Positions 40,896 through 48,626 of a stretch of 52,077 nucleotides of DNA are shown piece after piece. Positions within the stretch are counted from its first letter, which is position 1. Each line of letters begins with the position of its first letter. The translations under genes and the position numbers were made by a program. Source of the stretch: Candidatus Anaeroferrophillus wilburensis (GTDB taxonomy: Bacteria > Desulfobacterota > Anaeroferrophillalia > Anaeroferrophillales > Anaeroferrophillaceae); the NCBI GenBank assembly GCA_016934315.1, contig JAFGSY010000022.1, positions 1 to 52,077 of the forward strand, read 5' to 3'. The notes under the pieces are model-generated. The model searched no databases, was not told where the DNA came from, and worked only from the letters and a program-made list of their open reading frames with translations.

Positions 40896-42241
40896 ACCGA
40901 CTTATGGAAAAAGGCTTTAGGCCGATTGACTCTCTGAACGATCCGGATAATGGTCACCGGTGGAGTTTATCGCAGAAACTGCTGCTGGGATTATCTCCTA
41001 GAGATTACTTCCGGCAGGTTCTGCGCAACCCCTTCAACTGGGTATTATTTCTGATCTTTGCCATCGGCCTGCCTCTTATTGTCTACCGGTACGCCAACGG
41101 CCTGGGCAGCGTTATGCACGGCAGCTGCGATTATCCATGGGGACTTTTCCTGGGCTTCGGGCTTTTCTGCATGGTCCCCCTTTCCGCCTCGGGGTTTCTC
41201 CTCGGCACTGCGGTGGAGCTGTTCGGCCAGAAAAAATTCAAACCAATCCTGAATCTGGCGTTGCTCAACGGCTTGTTGGGATATTTCTTTGCGGTTGTCA
41301 ACCTTCTGGTGGACCTTGGTTGTCCATGGCGGCTCTATTACCCCATGTTTGTCTCCTGGGGTACAGCAGCCGTTCTCTTTCTGGTTGGCTGGCATGTTGC
41401 GACCTACCTTTCTGTGCAGATAATGGAAGTTTCCGAGGCATTTTTTGAATGGATCGGCTGGCCCACCGCGAAGAAATTTATCCATGCAGGAACCATCGGC
41501 CTGACGGTGGCGGGGATCATTCTTTCCACCCTCCACCAAGGAGCCCTGGGAACCCTCCTGACCTATGCGCCGGCAAAGGTGCACCCCCTTTGGTACTCAC
41601 AGGAATTTCTCTGGATATTCTACCTCTGTTCCTCGGTCTTCGCGGGTCTTTGCATGGTCATCGCAGTAAGTACCATCGTGGAAAAGACCATGGCCTGGCG
41701 CTGCAGCAGGGATTTTTTGGACCATCTCGGATCCATTACCATCGGCCTAGCCAAAGGCGCCACCATGGCCTTGGTAACCTACTTTGTTATCAAGCTTATC
41801 GGCATCGCCCATGACAACGAGTGGTCCTACCTGACCACCGGATGGGGCAGTTGGTTTATGCTGGAAATCTTTCTGGGAGTTGTACTGCCCATCATCCTGT
41901 TCTCCGTCGCTATCAGGAAAAACAGCGTCGGCCTGGTCCGGTTTACCGCTTTTCTTACCATCGTGGGTTTAATCATGAACCGGTTGAATACCGCTCTTAT
42001 CAGTTTCAACTGGAACCTCTACCCGGAGATTCCCCATCCGTACGAATTGATGATCACCATAACCATCTTTACCATGTTCATAGCAGTCTATCGCTTTATC
42101 CTCTATCGGCTGCCCATTCTGTATTCATGGAAAGCAGCACCGGAAAAGGTGCTGGTAGCCAGCCCAGTCAAAAATCGGGCACCGGTATTCATCGAAGACA
42201 GCGCGGAAGGAGCCTGGGCCCGGCCTAGTGGCCGACCCTAG
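40892..42241 (+). CDS. NrfD/HybB-like quinone-site membrane protein (HmcC/TmcC type)
   Basis: A 449-residue polytopic membrane protein of the NrfD/PsrC family with about ten helices. The STLHQGALGTLL stretch near residue 210 corresponds to the STMHQSSLGT region of HybB, near the quinone site. It probably oxidises or reduces menaquinone and exchanges electrons with the Fe-S protein. It overlaps the preceding gene (ATGA) and ends in TAG. Length exceeds HybB (392), mainly at the cytoplasmic N-terminus and at the C-terminus. Followed by a long hairpin without a T-tract. Confidence 0.9.
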   Translation: MNRLMEKGFRPIDSLNDPDNGHRWSLSQKLLLGLSPRDYFRQVLRNPFNWVLFLIFAIGLPLIVYRYANGLGSVMHGSCDYPWGLFLGFGLFCMVPLSASGFLLGTAVELFGQKKFKPILNLALLNGLLGYFFAVVNLLVDLGCPWRLYYPMFVSWGTAAVLFLVGWHVATYLSVQIMEVSEAFFEWIGWPTAKKFIHAGTIGLTVAGIILSTLHQGALGTLLTYAPAKVHPLWYSQEFLWIFYLCSSVFAGLCMVIAVSTIVEKTMAWRCSRDFLDHLGSITIGLAKGATMALVTYFVIKLIGIAHDNEWSYLTTGWGSWFMLEIFLGVVLPIILFSVAIRKNSVGLVRFTAFLTIVGLIMNRLNTALISFNWNLYPEIPHPYELMITITIFTMFIAVYRFILYRLPILYSWKAAPEKVLVASPVKNRAPVFIEDSAEGAWARPSGRP

Positions 42242-42257
42242 CCGAACCAAAACCTAC

Positions 42258-42304
42258 GTCTTCCGGTTCCCAGGGGGGTTATAATACCTCGGGAACCGGA
42301 AGAC
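42258..42304 (+). other. 14-bp perfect hairpin in the operon, without a T-tract
   Basis: GTCTTCCGGTTCCC (42258-42271) pairs with GGGAACCGGAAGAC (42291-42304); the 19-nt loop can add an AGG/CCT pairing. The next bases are TGGATAAGGAGG, the ribosome-binding site of the following gene, so there is no poly-T. It may attenuate or protect the upstream redox message instead of ending it fully. Confidence 0.75.
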
Positions 42305-42309
42305 TGGAT

Positions 42310-42341
42310 AAGGAGGGCCGCAGATGTTCAACAGCTTTGCT
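42310..42341 (+). repeat. duplicated ribosome-binding site and start codons, copy 1
   Basis: 32 bp from AAGGAGGGCCG through the ATG and five more codons (FNSFA) recur at 43163-43194 with 30 of 32 bases identical. The two copies start two unrelated proteins. Confidence 0.9.
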
Positions 42342-42938
42342 ACCCATACAAACATTCCTCATGGTGGTTTCATGCCCGGGTTGACCCCGTTTTTCCCGAC
42401 ACCCCTCGGGGCGGAATGGGTATATAATAATGGAAATCGCGTTGTCGTAAGCGATGTAAAAGAACACAATGGGGTTTGGTTTGCATGTGGCGTTGATAAC
42501 AAGCGAAATGACGGCTATACATGGTTTGAAATTGGAACAGACTATGTAAAAACAGGAACATACTGCCGCCCGGATCACATAGTGCTGTCGGATACATTTT
42601 CAGAACCCTATATCCTGAGTGGAGATCTGTCCCTCGGGTCAACCTGGGCTGGAGAGCTGAATTCGAATTGGTATCCCATAAACACGTTATCGACGGTTAC
42701 CGGTGTGGATGTGACGGTCTTCGCCAATGGAATCGCCTATGCGAGTTGCCTTCAGGTAACAGTTGAGTACGAATATCCGGAAGGGTACATGTACATGCCA
42801 TGCATGACAAGTCGTGTACTCCACTTTGCCCCTGACGTCGGCTGTGTGAAACGTACTGACAGGAAATCCGACGGAAGCACATTTATTCTCGAGCTCACGG
42901 AACACAATCTCGGCAACGGAAACCCGCTGCAACTATGA
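42324..42938 (+). CDS. unknown beta-rich protein with a borrowed N-terminus
   Basis: A 204-residue protein of unknown function. Its first codons (MFNSFA) and ribosome-binding site are a near-exact copy of those of the sensor gene at 43177, after which the sequences diverge. The body starts near FFPTPLGAEWVYNNGNR, a pattern often seen at the start of secreted beta-sandwich proteins, with several aromatic beta-strands and a C-terminal HFAPDVGCVKR. Four cysteines are present. There is no signal peptide, which suggests that the original export signal was replaced when the start region was copied. It lies between the quinone-site gene and the sensor gene, so it could be an insertion into the operon. 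Confidence 0.6.
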   Translation: MFNSFATHTNIPHGGFMPGLTPFFPTPLGAEWVYNNGNRVVVSDVKEHNGVWFACGVDNKRNDGYTWFEIGTDYVKTGTYCRPDHIVLSDTFSEPYILSGDLSLGSTWAGELNSNWYPINTLSTVTGVDVTVFANGIAYASCLQVTVEYEYPEGYMYMPCMTSRVLHFAPDVGCVKRTDRKSDGSTFILELTEHNLGNGNPLQL

Positions 42939-42954
42939 CAGAATAGAAGGTAAA

Positions 42955-43111
42955 GGATTCGTAAAAATCCCAGAACCCGATGACCCAAAAGGCTCCCGAT
43001 TCGAGGCACACGTCTGCACCCATTGGTGTAAAAACCATGAACATAAGATATCCATTCAGCACCCCGGAATGACATAAGGTACAGCATAGAAGATGGAGTT
43101 TTTACAAAGCC
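42955..43111. repeat. possible MITE-like element with imperfect terminal inverted repeats
   Basis: GGATTCGTAAAAATCCC (42955-42971) and the reverse complement of 43095-43111 (GGCTTTGTAAAAACTCC) match at 13 of 17 positions. The 157-bp span has no gene and includes CATTCCGGGG-type sequence on the minus strand, which resembles non-autonomous intergenic repeats common in this lineage. It lies between the chimeric gene and the sensor gene. Confidence 0.5.
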
Positions 43112-43162
43112 ATCAGAGGAGAGGCTTTTAACAGCACCTCGGATTGGAATTGGAAGGCCGGA

Positions 43163-43194
43163 AAGGAGGGCCGGAAATGTTCAACAGCTTTGCT
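43163..43194 (+). repeat. duplicated ribosome-binding site and start codons, copy 2
   Basis: The probable source copy of the duplication at 42310-42341. Here it begins the diheme sensor gene, whose hydrophobic N-terminal helix continues naturally from MFNSFASKAIIPVAL. Confidence 0.9.
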
Positions 43195-44025
43195 TCCAAA
43201 GCAATCATCCCAGTGGCGCTTTCCCTGACTGGTTTTGTTATCGTCTGCAGCCTCATCCTTTATTCCTCTATTAGAGAGGGTTTTCTGAGGGACGCGGTAC
43301 GGCAGGAAACCAGCCTTGCCGATACGGTCGTCAGCTCAACCCGCTACACTATGATGACTGATGACCGGGAAAGCCTCTACCATATCATTGACAGTGTCGG
43401 AGCCCAAAAGGGAATCGAGCATCTCCGCATTTTTAATAAAGAGGGGGTTATCATGTTTTCCTCGGACCCCGGAGAGCTGAACAAGGTCGTAGACAAAACG
43501 ACAGCCGGATGCATCGAATGCCACAGCGGTCCCGAGCCTGCGGAACGTTTGGGCTCCATGCAGCTGGCAAGGCGCTTCGTCAATGGCAAGAATAACAACG
43601 TGCTGGCCATCACCGCCCCGATCTATAACGATGCACACTGTTCAGCAGGTGACTGTCACTTTCACCCCGACCACCAGAAAGTTCTTGGCACCCTGGACAT
43701 CGGCCTGTCGACCGCTTCTCTGGATAGCAGCCTGCTGGCCCTGCGCTTGAAAATGGTCGTCTTCTGCGTCATGGTTCTCATCTTATCTGTAGGCGGAATC
43801 AGTGCTCTCCTCAGGCGAAACCTGCTGGCACCAATAAACAATCTGATTGACTATGTAAGAAATGTTTCCGGGGGGAGCATGGATAATGATTTCCCCAAGG
43901 GGATCAGCGAGATCGAGACCCTTGGACAGATATACCATGAGATGGCCAAGGAAAAACATCATGCTGAAACGGAATTGATAAAAATCAGGAAAGCTGATAG
44001 CCTACCTAAAAGAAAGGGTGGCTAA
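43177..44025 (+). CDS. kinase-less diheme membrane sensor with HAMP domain
   Basis: A 282-residue membrane protein. Helix 1 (about 9-30), an extracytoplasmic domain (31-185), helix 2 (about 188-210), a HAMP domain (about 211-265), then a short tail with no kinase or methyl-accepting domain. The extracytoplasmic domain has C112-x2-C115-H116 and C155-x4-C160-H161, two c-type haem attachment motifs. It is clearly homologous to the sensor domain of the kinase at 44658-46208, with the shared stretches QKGI and the APIYN/RPIYN strand before the second haem. It probably senses redox state, and may pair with the kinase as a decoy or heterodimer partner. ATG 43177 is set by AAGGAGGG. Confidence 0.82.
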   Translation: MFNSFASKAIIPVALSLTGFVIVCSLILYSSIREGFLRDAVRQETSLADTVVSSTRYTMMTDDRESLYHIIDSVGAQKGIEHLRIFNKEGVIMFSSDPGELNKVVDKTTAGCIECHSGPEPAERLGSMQLARRFVNGKNNNVLAITAPIYNDAHCSAGDCHFHPDHQKVLGTLDIGLSTASLDSSLLALRLKMVVFCVMVLILSVGGISALLRRNLLAPINNLIDYVRNVSGGSMDNDFPKGISEIETLGQIYHEMAKEKHHAETELIKIRKADSLPKRKGG

Positions 44026-44092
44026 TTGTAGTTAAGACATGGCTCAAAAACCTTGACCTCATGGAATTTCTTGGACTAAATGGGGGTTTCGC

Positions 44093-44617
44093 GTGTTTTT
44101 ACGACGGAAACAGAGACAAAGTCATCCCCTGACTCCGGACGAAGGTATACCAAGCCCAGAGTCACGGCGCCAGGAAATTCAGGGTCGCATCCACTACCTG
44201 ACAAAACAGATACGCTACAGTAAATGGTGGATGGCCCTCTTTTTCCTCTTCAGCCTCTGTGCGGCGGTTGATTTCCGTTTTTTTCCCCCCATCTCCGAAA
44301 AAACAAGGCAGTTTCTGGGGGCATCCCCTTCTCCCACTCTCATCAGCATTGCGCTGATCGTCTATGCTTTTTCCGCCCTTATCCTCATACTGGGTCATAT
44401 GAACACCGGCTCGGTTCGCTTTCGTGGATGGTCGCACATCGGCTATCTTTCGGCATTTTATCTATTCTACTACTATACCGGCGTCCTGCGGGAGAATTTC
44501 TGGCCGGTGTTCATCGCCGGCCTGACGATTCTCGGCCTGGAGAGCTATCGGGTCTGGTCCGCCTGTAGTGAGGCCATCAGGATGGAAAAAGAGATCCTTG
44601 CGTCAGTGAAAAAGTAA
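44093..44617 (+). CDS. membrane protein of unknown function at the end of the redox operon
   Basis: A 174-residue protein with GTG start, a basic coiled N-terminus (about 25-42) and four hydrophobic segments (about 46-63, 84-101, 111-127 and 133-148), then an amphipathic C-terminal helix. No family recognised. It follows the sensor gene by 67 nt. TmcD of Desulfovibrio also occupies the end of its operon, but I see no sequence reason to equate them. Confidence 0.6.
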   Translation: MFLRRKQRQSHPLTPDEGIPSPESRRQEIQGRIHYLTKQIRYSKWWMALFFLFSLCAAVDFRFFPPISEKTRQFLGASPSPTLISIALIVYAFSALILILGHMNTGSVRFRGWSHIGYLSAFYLFYYYTGVLRENFWPVFIAGLTILGLESYRVWSACSEAIRMEKEILASVKK

Positions 44618-44657
44618 TGGGGTTTGCTGCAGGTCCATCAAACAAGAGATTTGATGC
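44618..44657. terminator. weak hairpin between convergent genes
   Basis: CATCAAA (44636-44642) and TTTGATG (44650-44656) form a 7-bp stem with loop CAAGAGA between the plus-strand membrane protein gene and the minus-strand kinase gene. No T-run follows. A bidirectional stop is possible. Confidence 0.35.
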
Positions 44658-46208
44658 TCAGATGGGTAGAATAATCGTAAAAGCAGTGCCTTTTTCCAGC
44701 TTGCTGTCAACCTTGATCTCCCCGCCATGGGACTGGATAATGCCGTAGGAAACCGAAAGTCCCAGACCGGTGCCTTTGTGTCCCTTGGTGCTGAAAAAAG
44801 GATCGAAAAGTTTTTCAATATTTTCCGCTGGGATGCCGCAGCCGGTATCCTCGATTTGCACGTAGATGTGCTCCCCTGACGCATGCATCCCTGTCCTTAT
44901 GAACAGCTCCCCTCCCTGCGGCATAGCTTGACTGGCATTGATCATCATATTGATGAGGACCTGTTCAATCTGGGAAGCGTCAATCAAGGTTTCCGGAAGG
45001 TCGGGATCATACTCCTTGACAATCTCGATGTCTCTGAAATCAGCATTGTGTTCAATCAGGGCGGTAGTTCGGTCAATGGCTTTGCTGATTGGCTGTAGTG
45101 CCTTCTGCGAATCAGAGACCCTGGCGAAATCCAGCAACTCCTTGACGATCTTCGAACAGCGCCTTGCTTCGTGAATTACCGTCCGGCAATCCTCCACCAG
45201 ACCATCTTCCAATCGCGGATCCTCGGCAATAAAAGAGGCATGGATCATAATCCCGGTCAGGGGATTATTGAGCTCATGGGCGATCCCTGCGACCAGTTCT
45301 CCGAGAGACGCGAGTTTTTCCGAGCGGACCAGAACGGACTGCATCGCTTTTATCTCGCGCGTTCGCTCCTCCACCTTGGTTTCCAGCGTAGCCGCCCATT
45401 CATCCCGTTCCTCCCGGTTTTTTTTCAACTTACCGGTCATATCGTTGAACGCCTCAGCAAGTTCCCCCAATTCGTCACCGGGTACTGATTTGATCAGGCA
45501 CCAATTTCCCTTGCCAACCGCCCGGGTGTGCTCCAGCAGCGTATGAACCGGCTGGATGATCAGCCTCTTGGTAAGCAGGGTCAGGCAGAGAGAGATGGAA
45601 AGAATCAAAAAAATGATCTGGATAATGGTATTGTTGCGATAGCTGCGGATGATCGTCAGCATAGGATCGGCGGAAATAGTAATGTCCAAAAGGCCCAGAA
45701 AACGGGTATTTTCAGAGTGGGCGTGGCATGCACCCGTCCAGCAGGTTTTTTCGTTATAGATCGGCCTGATCATGCCGAGAACCGTTTTCCCCCGACTGTC
45801 AATAAACATCCTGCTGCGGGCCAAGGGGGAGGGGTCATCCAGGGACATTTCATCATTATGGCAGACCATACATGCCGGAGCCCGCTTTTTGTCGAGAGTA
45901 GTGCCGATTTCGGCACTTCGGGTGGAAAAGGCCAACATTCCCTCGCGGTTGAGGATTCTGATACGCCCGATCCCCTTCTGTTTGCCCATCTCGCCGATGG
46001 TAACCTGGATCTGATTCCGGTCATTTTCCAGCATTTGATGAAAGACAGCTCTGAACATCGTTTCACTCAGATGCTCAAGATCTGACACCGCACTCTGCAG
46101 AAAGGCATATTTGAGGGTGGTTATATTGAAATAACCGAAGAGAGCCGAGGTGAACAAGAGGACGATTCCCGTAATCAGCGAAATCTGAACGATCAGTTTC
46201 AGACGCAT
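44658..46208 (-). CDS. diheme-sensing histidine kinase
   Basis: A 516-residue sensor kinase. Helix 1 (about 7-27), an extracytoplasmic domain with C113-x2-C116-H117 and C156-x4-C161-H162, helix 2 (about 194-213), HAMP (about 214-266), a coiled coil to about 300, HisKA with H311 in VAGIAHELNNP, and a HATPase domain with DTGCGIP and GHKGTGLGLS. The two haem motifs make a direct redox or gas sensor likely. It follows the sigma-54 activator gene by 48 nt on the same strand. I infer that it controls that activator in response to the state of the periplasmic cytochrome pool. No Cache or PAS family can be named with certainty. Confidence 0.88.
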   Translation of the reverse strand: MRLKLIVQISLITGIVLLFTSALFGYFNITTLKYAFLQSAVSDLEHLSETMFRAVFHQMLENDRNQIQVTIGEMGKQKGIGRIRILNREGMLAFSTRSAEIGTTLDKKRAPACMVCHNDEMSLDDPSPLARSRMFIDSRGKTVLGMIRPIYNEKTCWTGACHAHSENTRFLGLLDITISADPMLTIIRSYRNNTIIQIIFLILSISLCLTLLTKRLIIQPVHTLLEHTRAVGKGNWCLIKSVPGDELGELAEAFNDMTGKLKKNREERDEWAATLETKVEERTREIKAMQSVLVRSEKLASLGELVAGIAHELNNPLTGIMIHASFIAEDPRLEDGLVEDCRTVIHEARRCSKIVKELLDFARVSDSQKALQPISKAIDRTTALIEHNADFRDIEIVKEYDPDLPETLIDASQIEQVLINMMINASQAMPQGGELFIRTGMHASGEHIYVQIEDTGCGIPAENIEKLFDPFFSTKGHKGTGLGLSVSYGIIQSHGGEIKVDSKLEKGTAFTIILPI

Positions 46209-46256
46209 GCCTGTTTTCTCCTCTCCCCTGGTTCGAACTCCAGGGGAAAACCCCTG

Positions 46257-47666
46257 CTACTCGGAATGATCTCTCACAGAAATCCCCTGTTTTTTCAACA
46301 TTGCCTGAAAATTGGGCCGCAACATCCCCACATCCCGGGCGGCCCGGGTGACGTTCCAGTTGCTGCGTTCAAGGGCCTGGATAAGGAATGCCCGTTCCAC
46401 AGGTCCAACCGCCTTTTCCCTGACTTTTCTCTTGGCCTCCTTCAGGCTCTCTGCACTCTGGGGAATGGACTCGGTCATAGTTTCAGGAAGACCGTCGGTG
46501 GTGGCCTCAATCTCGAGGTCCTCAGGTTGGATGAGTTTGCTATGGGTAAGCACAACCGCTCTTTCAATAATATTTTCCAACTCCCTGACGTTTCCGGTGA
46601 ACGGATGCTGCGCCAGGATGGACATGGCGGCCGGCGACACTCCATGGATCTCCTTGTCGATCTCTCCGGAGAATTTTTTCAGGAAATGACCAATAAGCAG
46701 GGGAAGATCTCCTTCTCGCTCAATCAGGGGAGGTAGATGAACAGGGATGATGTTCAGTCTGAAAAAGAGATCCTTGCGAAAAAGCCCCTCATCAACCAGA
46801 TCACTCAGGTCTCTGTTGGTAGCGGTTATGAGACGGATGTCAATGGAAATGGGCTTGGTCCCCCCGATGGGGGTTATGGTAAATTCCTGAAGAACCCGCA
46901 ACAGTTTTCCCTGGGTGGCCAGACTGATGTTGGAAATCTCATCCAAAAAGAGAGTTCCGCCGTCAGCTACTTTGAACAGGCCCATCTTCGTCTGTACCGC
47001 CCCGGTAAAAGAGCCCTTGACATGGCCGAACAGTTCACTTTCCAGCAGGTTCTCCACCAATGATGTGCAGTCAACGGCAACAAAAGGCTTATCACAACGC
47101 ATGCTGTTTTCATGAATGGCCCTGGCAACCAGTTCCTTACCCGTACCGCTCTGACCGGTGATCAGGACCGTACTATCAGTGGGAGCGACCTGCTTGATTC
47201 TGTTATAAACCCTTTGCATCGCTTCGCTCTCGCCGACAAAAATATCAAAACCGGCTTGGCTTGGTCCAACTGCTGGATGACCACGCTGCAGCTGAACGGT
47301 TCGCTGTTCCAGCGCTTTTTCGACCATTTCGATCATCTGCTCGGGGGTAAAAGGCTTGGAAATATAATCGAAAGCGCCATTTTTCATCGCATCAACGGCG
47401 GTATCAACGGTGGAATACCCGGTGATAATGATGACCGGCACATCAGGCTGCAGGATTTTAATGGCCTTAAGGACCTCTATGCCATCCATTCCCGGCATTT
47501 TAAGATCCGTAATGACGATGTTGAACGGCGTTTTCTGGAGCTTTTCGATCGCCCCAAAACCGCTTTCAGACGCCTCCGCCTGGTAGCCCCTGCCCTCCAT
47601 GACCCGACAGAGCCCTCTCCTGATTACCGCTTCATCGTCAACTATAAGAACTCTTACCCCTGTCAT
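46257..47666 (-). CDS. NtrC-type sigma-54-dependent response regulator
   Basis: A 469-residue activator. Receiver domain with D54 (VITDLKMPGMDG) and the switch Lys in SKPFTP; AAA+ domain with Walker A GQSGTGKE (171-178), the sigma-54 contact loop GSFTGA (218-223, a Ser variant of GAFTGA) and Walker B GGTLFLDE (237-243); a C-terminal Fis-type HTH (NWNVTRAARDVGMLRPNFQAMLKK). AAGGAGTAGGAT precedes the ATG. Its partner kinase is next in the operon, and a sigma-54-type promoter at 38059 fronts the adjacent redox operon, the obvious target. Confidence 0.92.
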   Translation of the reverse strand: MTGVRVLIVDDEAVIRRGLCRVMEGRGYQAEASESGFGAIEKLQKTPFNIVITDLKMPGMDGIEVLKAIKILQPDVPVIIITGYSTVDTAVDAMKNGAFDYISKPFTPEQMIEMVEKALEQRTVQLQRGHPAVGPSQAGFDIFVGESEAMQRVYNRIKQVAPTDSTVLITGQSGTGKELVARAIHENSMRCDKPFVAVDCTSLVENLLESELFGHVKGSFTGAVQTKMGLFKVADGGTLFLDEISNISLATQGKLLRVLQEFTITPIGGTKPISIDIRLITATNRDLSDLVDEGLFRKDLFFRLNIIPVHLPPLIEREGDLPLLIGHFLKKFSGEIDKEIHGVSPAAMSILAQHPFTGNVRELENIIERAVVLTHSKLIQPEDLEIEATTDGLPETMTESIPQSAESLKEAKRKVREKAVGPVERAFLIQALERSNWNVTRAARDVGMLRPNFQAMLKKQGISVRDHSE

Positions 47667-47700
47667 ATCCTACTCCTTGAAGATCACAGCTCCATTCACG

Positions 47701-47838
47701 TCATGGCAATGGCCATCTACAGCTCTCGAACGCATGGCCGGCTTCCCACTCAAGGACATGCTGGTTTGCGCGTGCCTCATTAATGACCTCCAGAGCAGAC
47801 ACTGTAAAGTCATCGTGAAACCGGACTTTCACCTTCAT
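47701..47838 (-). CDS. possible 45-residue small protein upstream of the regulator gene
   Basis: ATG 47838 to TGA 47701-47703 encodes MKVKVRFHDDFTVSALEVI... (45 residues) with mixed charge and no membrane segment. It ends 34 nt before the response-regulator start and has a modest AGGTGAAG upstream. The composition looks protein-like, and the region would otherwise be an unusually long leader. It may also be a chance frame or the remnant of a larger gene. Confidence 0.4.
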   Translation of the reverse strand: MKVKVRFHDDFTVSALEVINEARANQHVLEWEAGHAFESCRWPLP

Positions 47839-47924
47839 TGTGATGTTGGACTTCACCTGCACGACACACTATTACGAGGAAACTCTTCCGATAGCTACTC
47901 CTTTATTCCGGCCCTTGTGAATCA

Positions 47925-47937
47925 GTACACAGTATAA
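47925..47937 (-). promoter_or_regulatory. second copy of the TTATACTGT(A/G)TAC motif
   Basis: On the minus strand TTATACTGTGTAC lies about 90 nt upstream of the small gene and 260 nt upstream of the response regulator. It differs at one base from the motif at 38080-38092. Adjacent ATGTATAAAA (47937 onward on plus) also resembles the dyad at 37943. Possibly a shared operator or simply the -10 region of the regulator promoter. Confidence 0.4.
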
Positions 47938-48090
47938 TGTATAAAATGATTTTGTCAACTGTTGCCTGCACCCCGGCAGCACCGCGCCAAAGAAAACTGT
48001 GAAAAAGCAGGGTTTACAAACCATAATTAATTCGTTAGACTGGCTCCATAGAGAAAGGCAACAACCAGCAACCAGTAAGGAGGCACGAAC

Positions 48091-48561
48091 ATGCTGATCA
48101 AAAAAGTATTGACCTTGACGGATGGTTCCGAACTGAGCCGTAGTGCCCTACGCTATGCGGTGGAAATCTGCCGCCAGTTCGACGCAACGCTGTACCTGCT
48201 CACTGTGGTGGATAAAGTGCCGTCGTATATTGACGCAGAAATCAGCCACGAGATTTATGAAAAAATGGAGGATGTTCTTAGAAGTGAAGTGGCCAACTGT
48301 TCCGGCTACTGTGAGACTTCCGGTCTGGGATGCAAGGCGGAAGTCCGCCACGGGATACCCTACGAGGAGATCATCTCATATGCAGAAGAGATTGATGCAG
48401 ATCTGATTGTCCTGGCCACCCATGGGCACAGCGGCATTGCCCATGTACTGCTTGGCAGCGTCGCTGAAAAAGTTGTCCGCCATGCTCCTTGTCCGGTGCT
48501 GACCGTCCGGCCGAAAGGCAAGGATTGGGAAATTAGCAAACCTGGCTCTTGCGAGGTCTAA
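48091..48561 (+). CDS. universal stress protein (UspA family)
   Basis: A 156-residue cytoplasmic Usp-fold protein. The N-terminal strand KVLTLTDGSELSRSALRYA and the ATP-binding signature GHSGIAHVLLGSVAEKVVRHAPCPVLTVRP are both intact, so it should bind ATP. AAGGAGGCACGAAC precedes the ATG. It is monocistronic, ending before a strong terminator, and is divergent from the regulator genes. Universal stress proteins help cells survive starvation or redox stress; no specific partner is evident. Confidence 0.92.
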   Translation: MLIKKVLTLTDGSELSRSALRYAVEICRQFDATLYLLTVVDKVPSYIDAEISHEIYEKMEDVLRSEVANCSGYCETSGLGCKAEVRHGIPYEEIISYAEEIDADLIVLATHGHSGIAHVLLGSVAEKVVRHAPCPVLTVRPKGKDWEISKPGSCEV

Positions 48562-48593
48562 CCGGCTTACGATCATCTCTATCTCATACTGCT

Positions 48594-48618
48594 AAAACCC
48601 CTGGGTTCCAGGGGTTTT
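48594..48618 (+). terminator. intrinsic terminator after the universal stress protein gene
   Basis: AAAACCCCTGG (48594-48604) pairs with CCAGGGGTTTT (48608-48618) around GTT, followed by one more T. It ends transcription of the stress-protein gene. Confidence 0.85.
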
Positions 48619-48626
48619 TCATTGCC

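Noticed and set aside
47599-47937. 112-codon plus-strand frame upstream of the universal stress protein gene
   Set aside because: It begins antisense inside the response-regulator gene, has no ribosome-binding site, and the opposite strand carries a better small-gene candidate.
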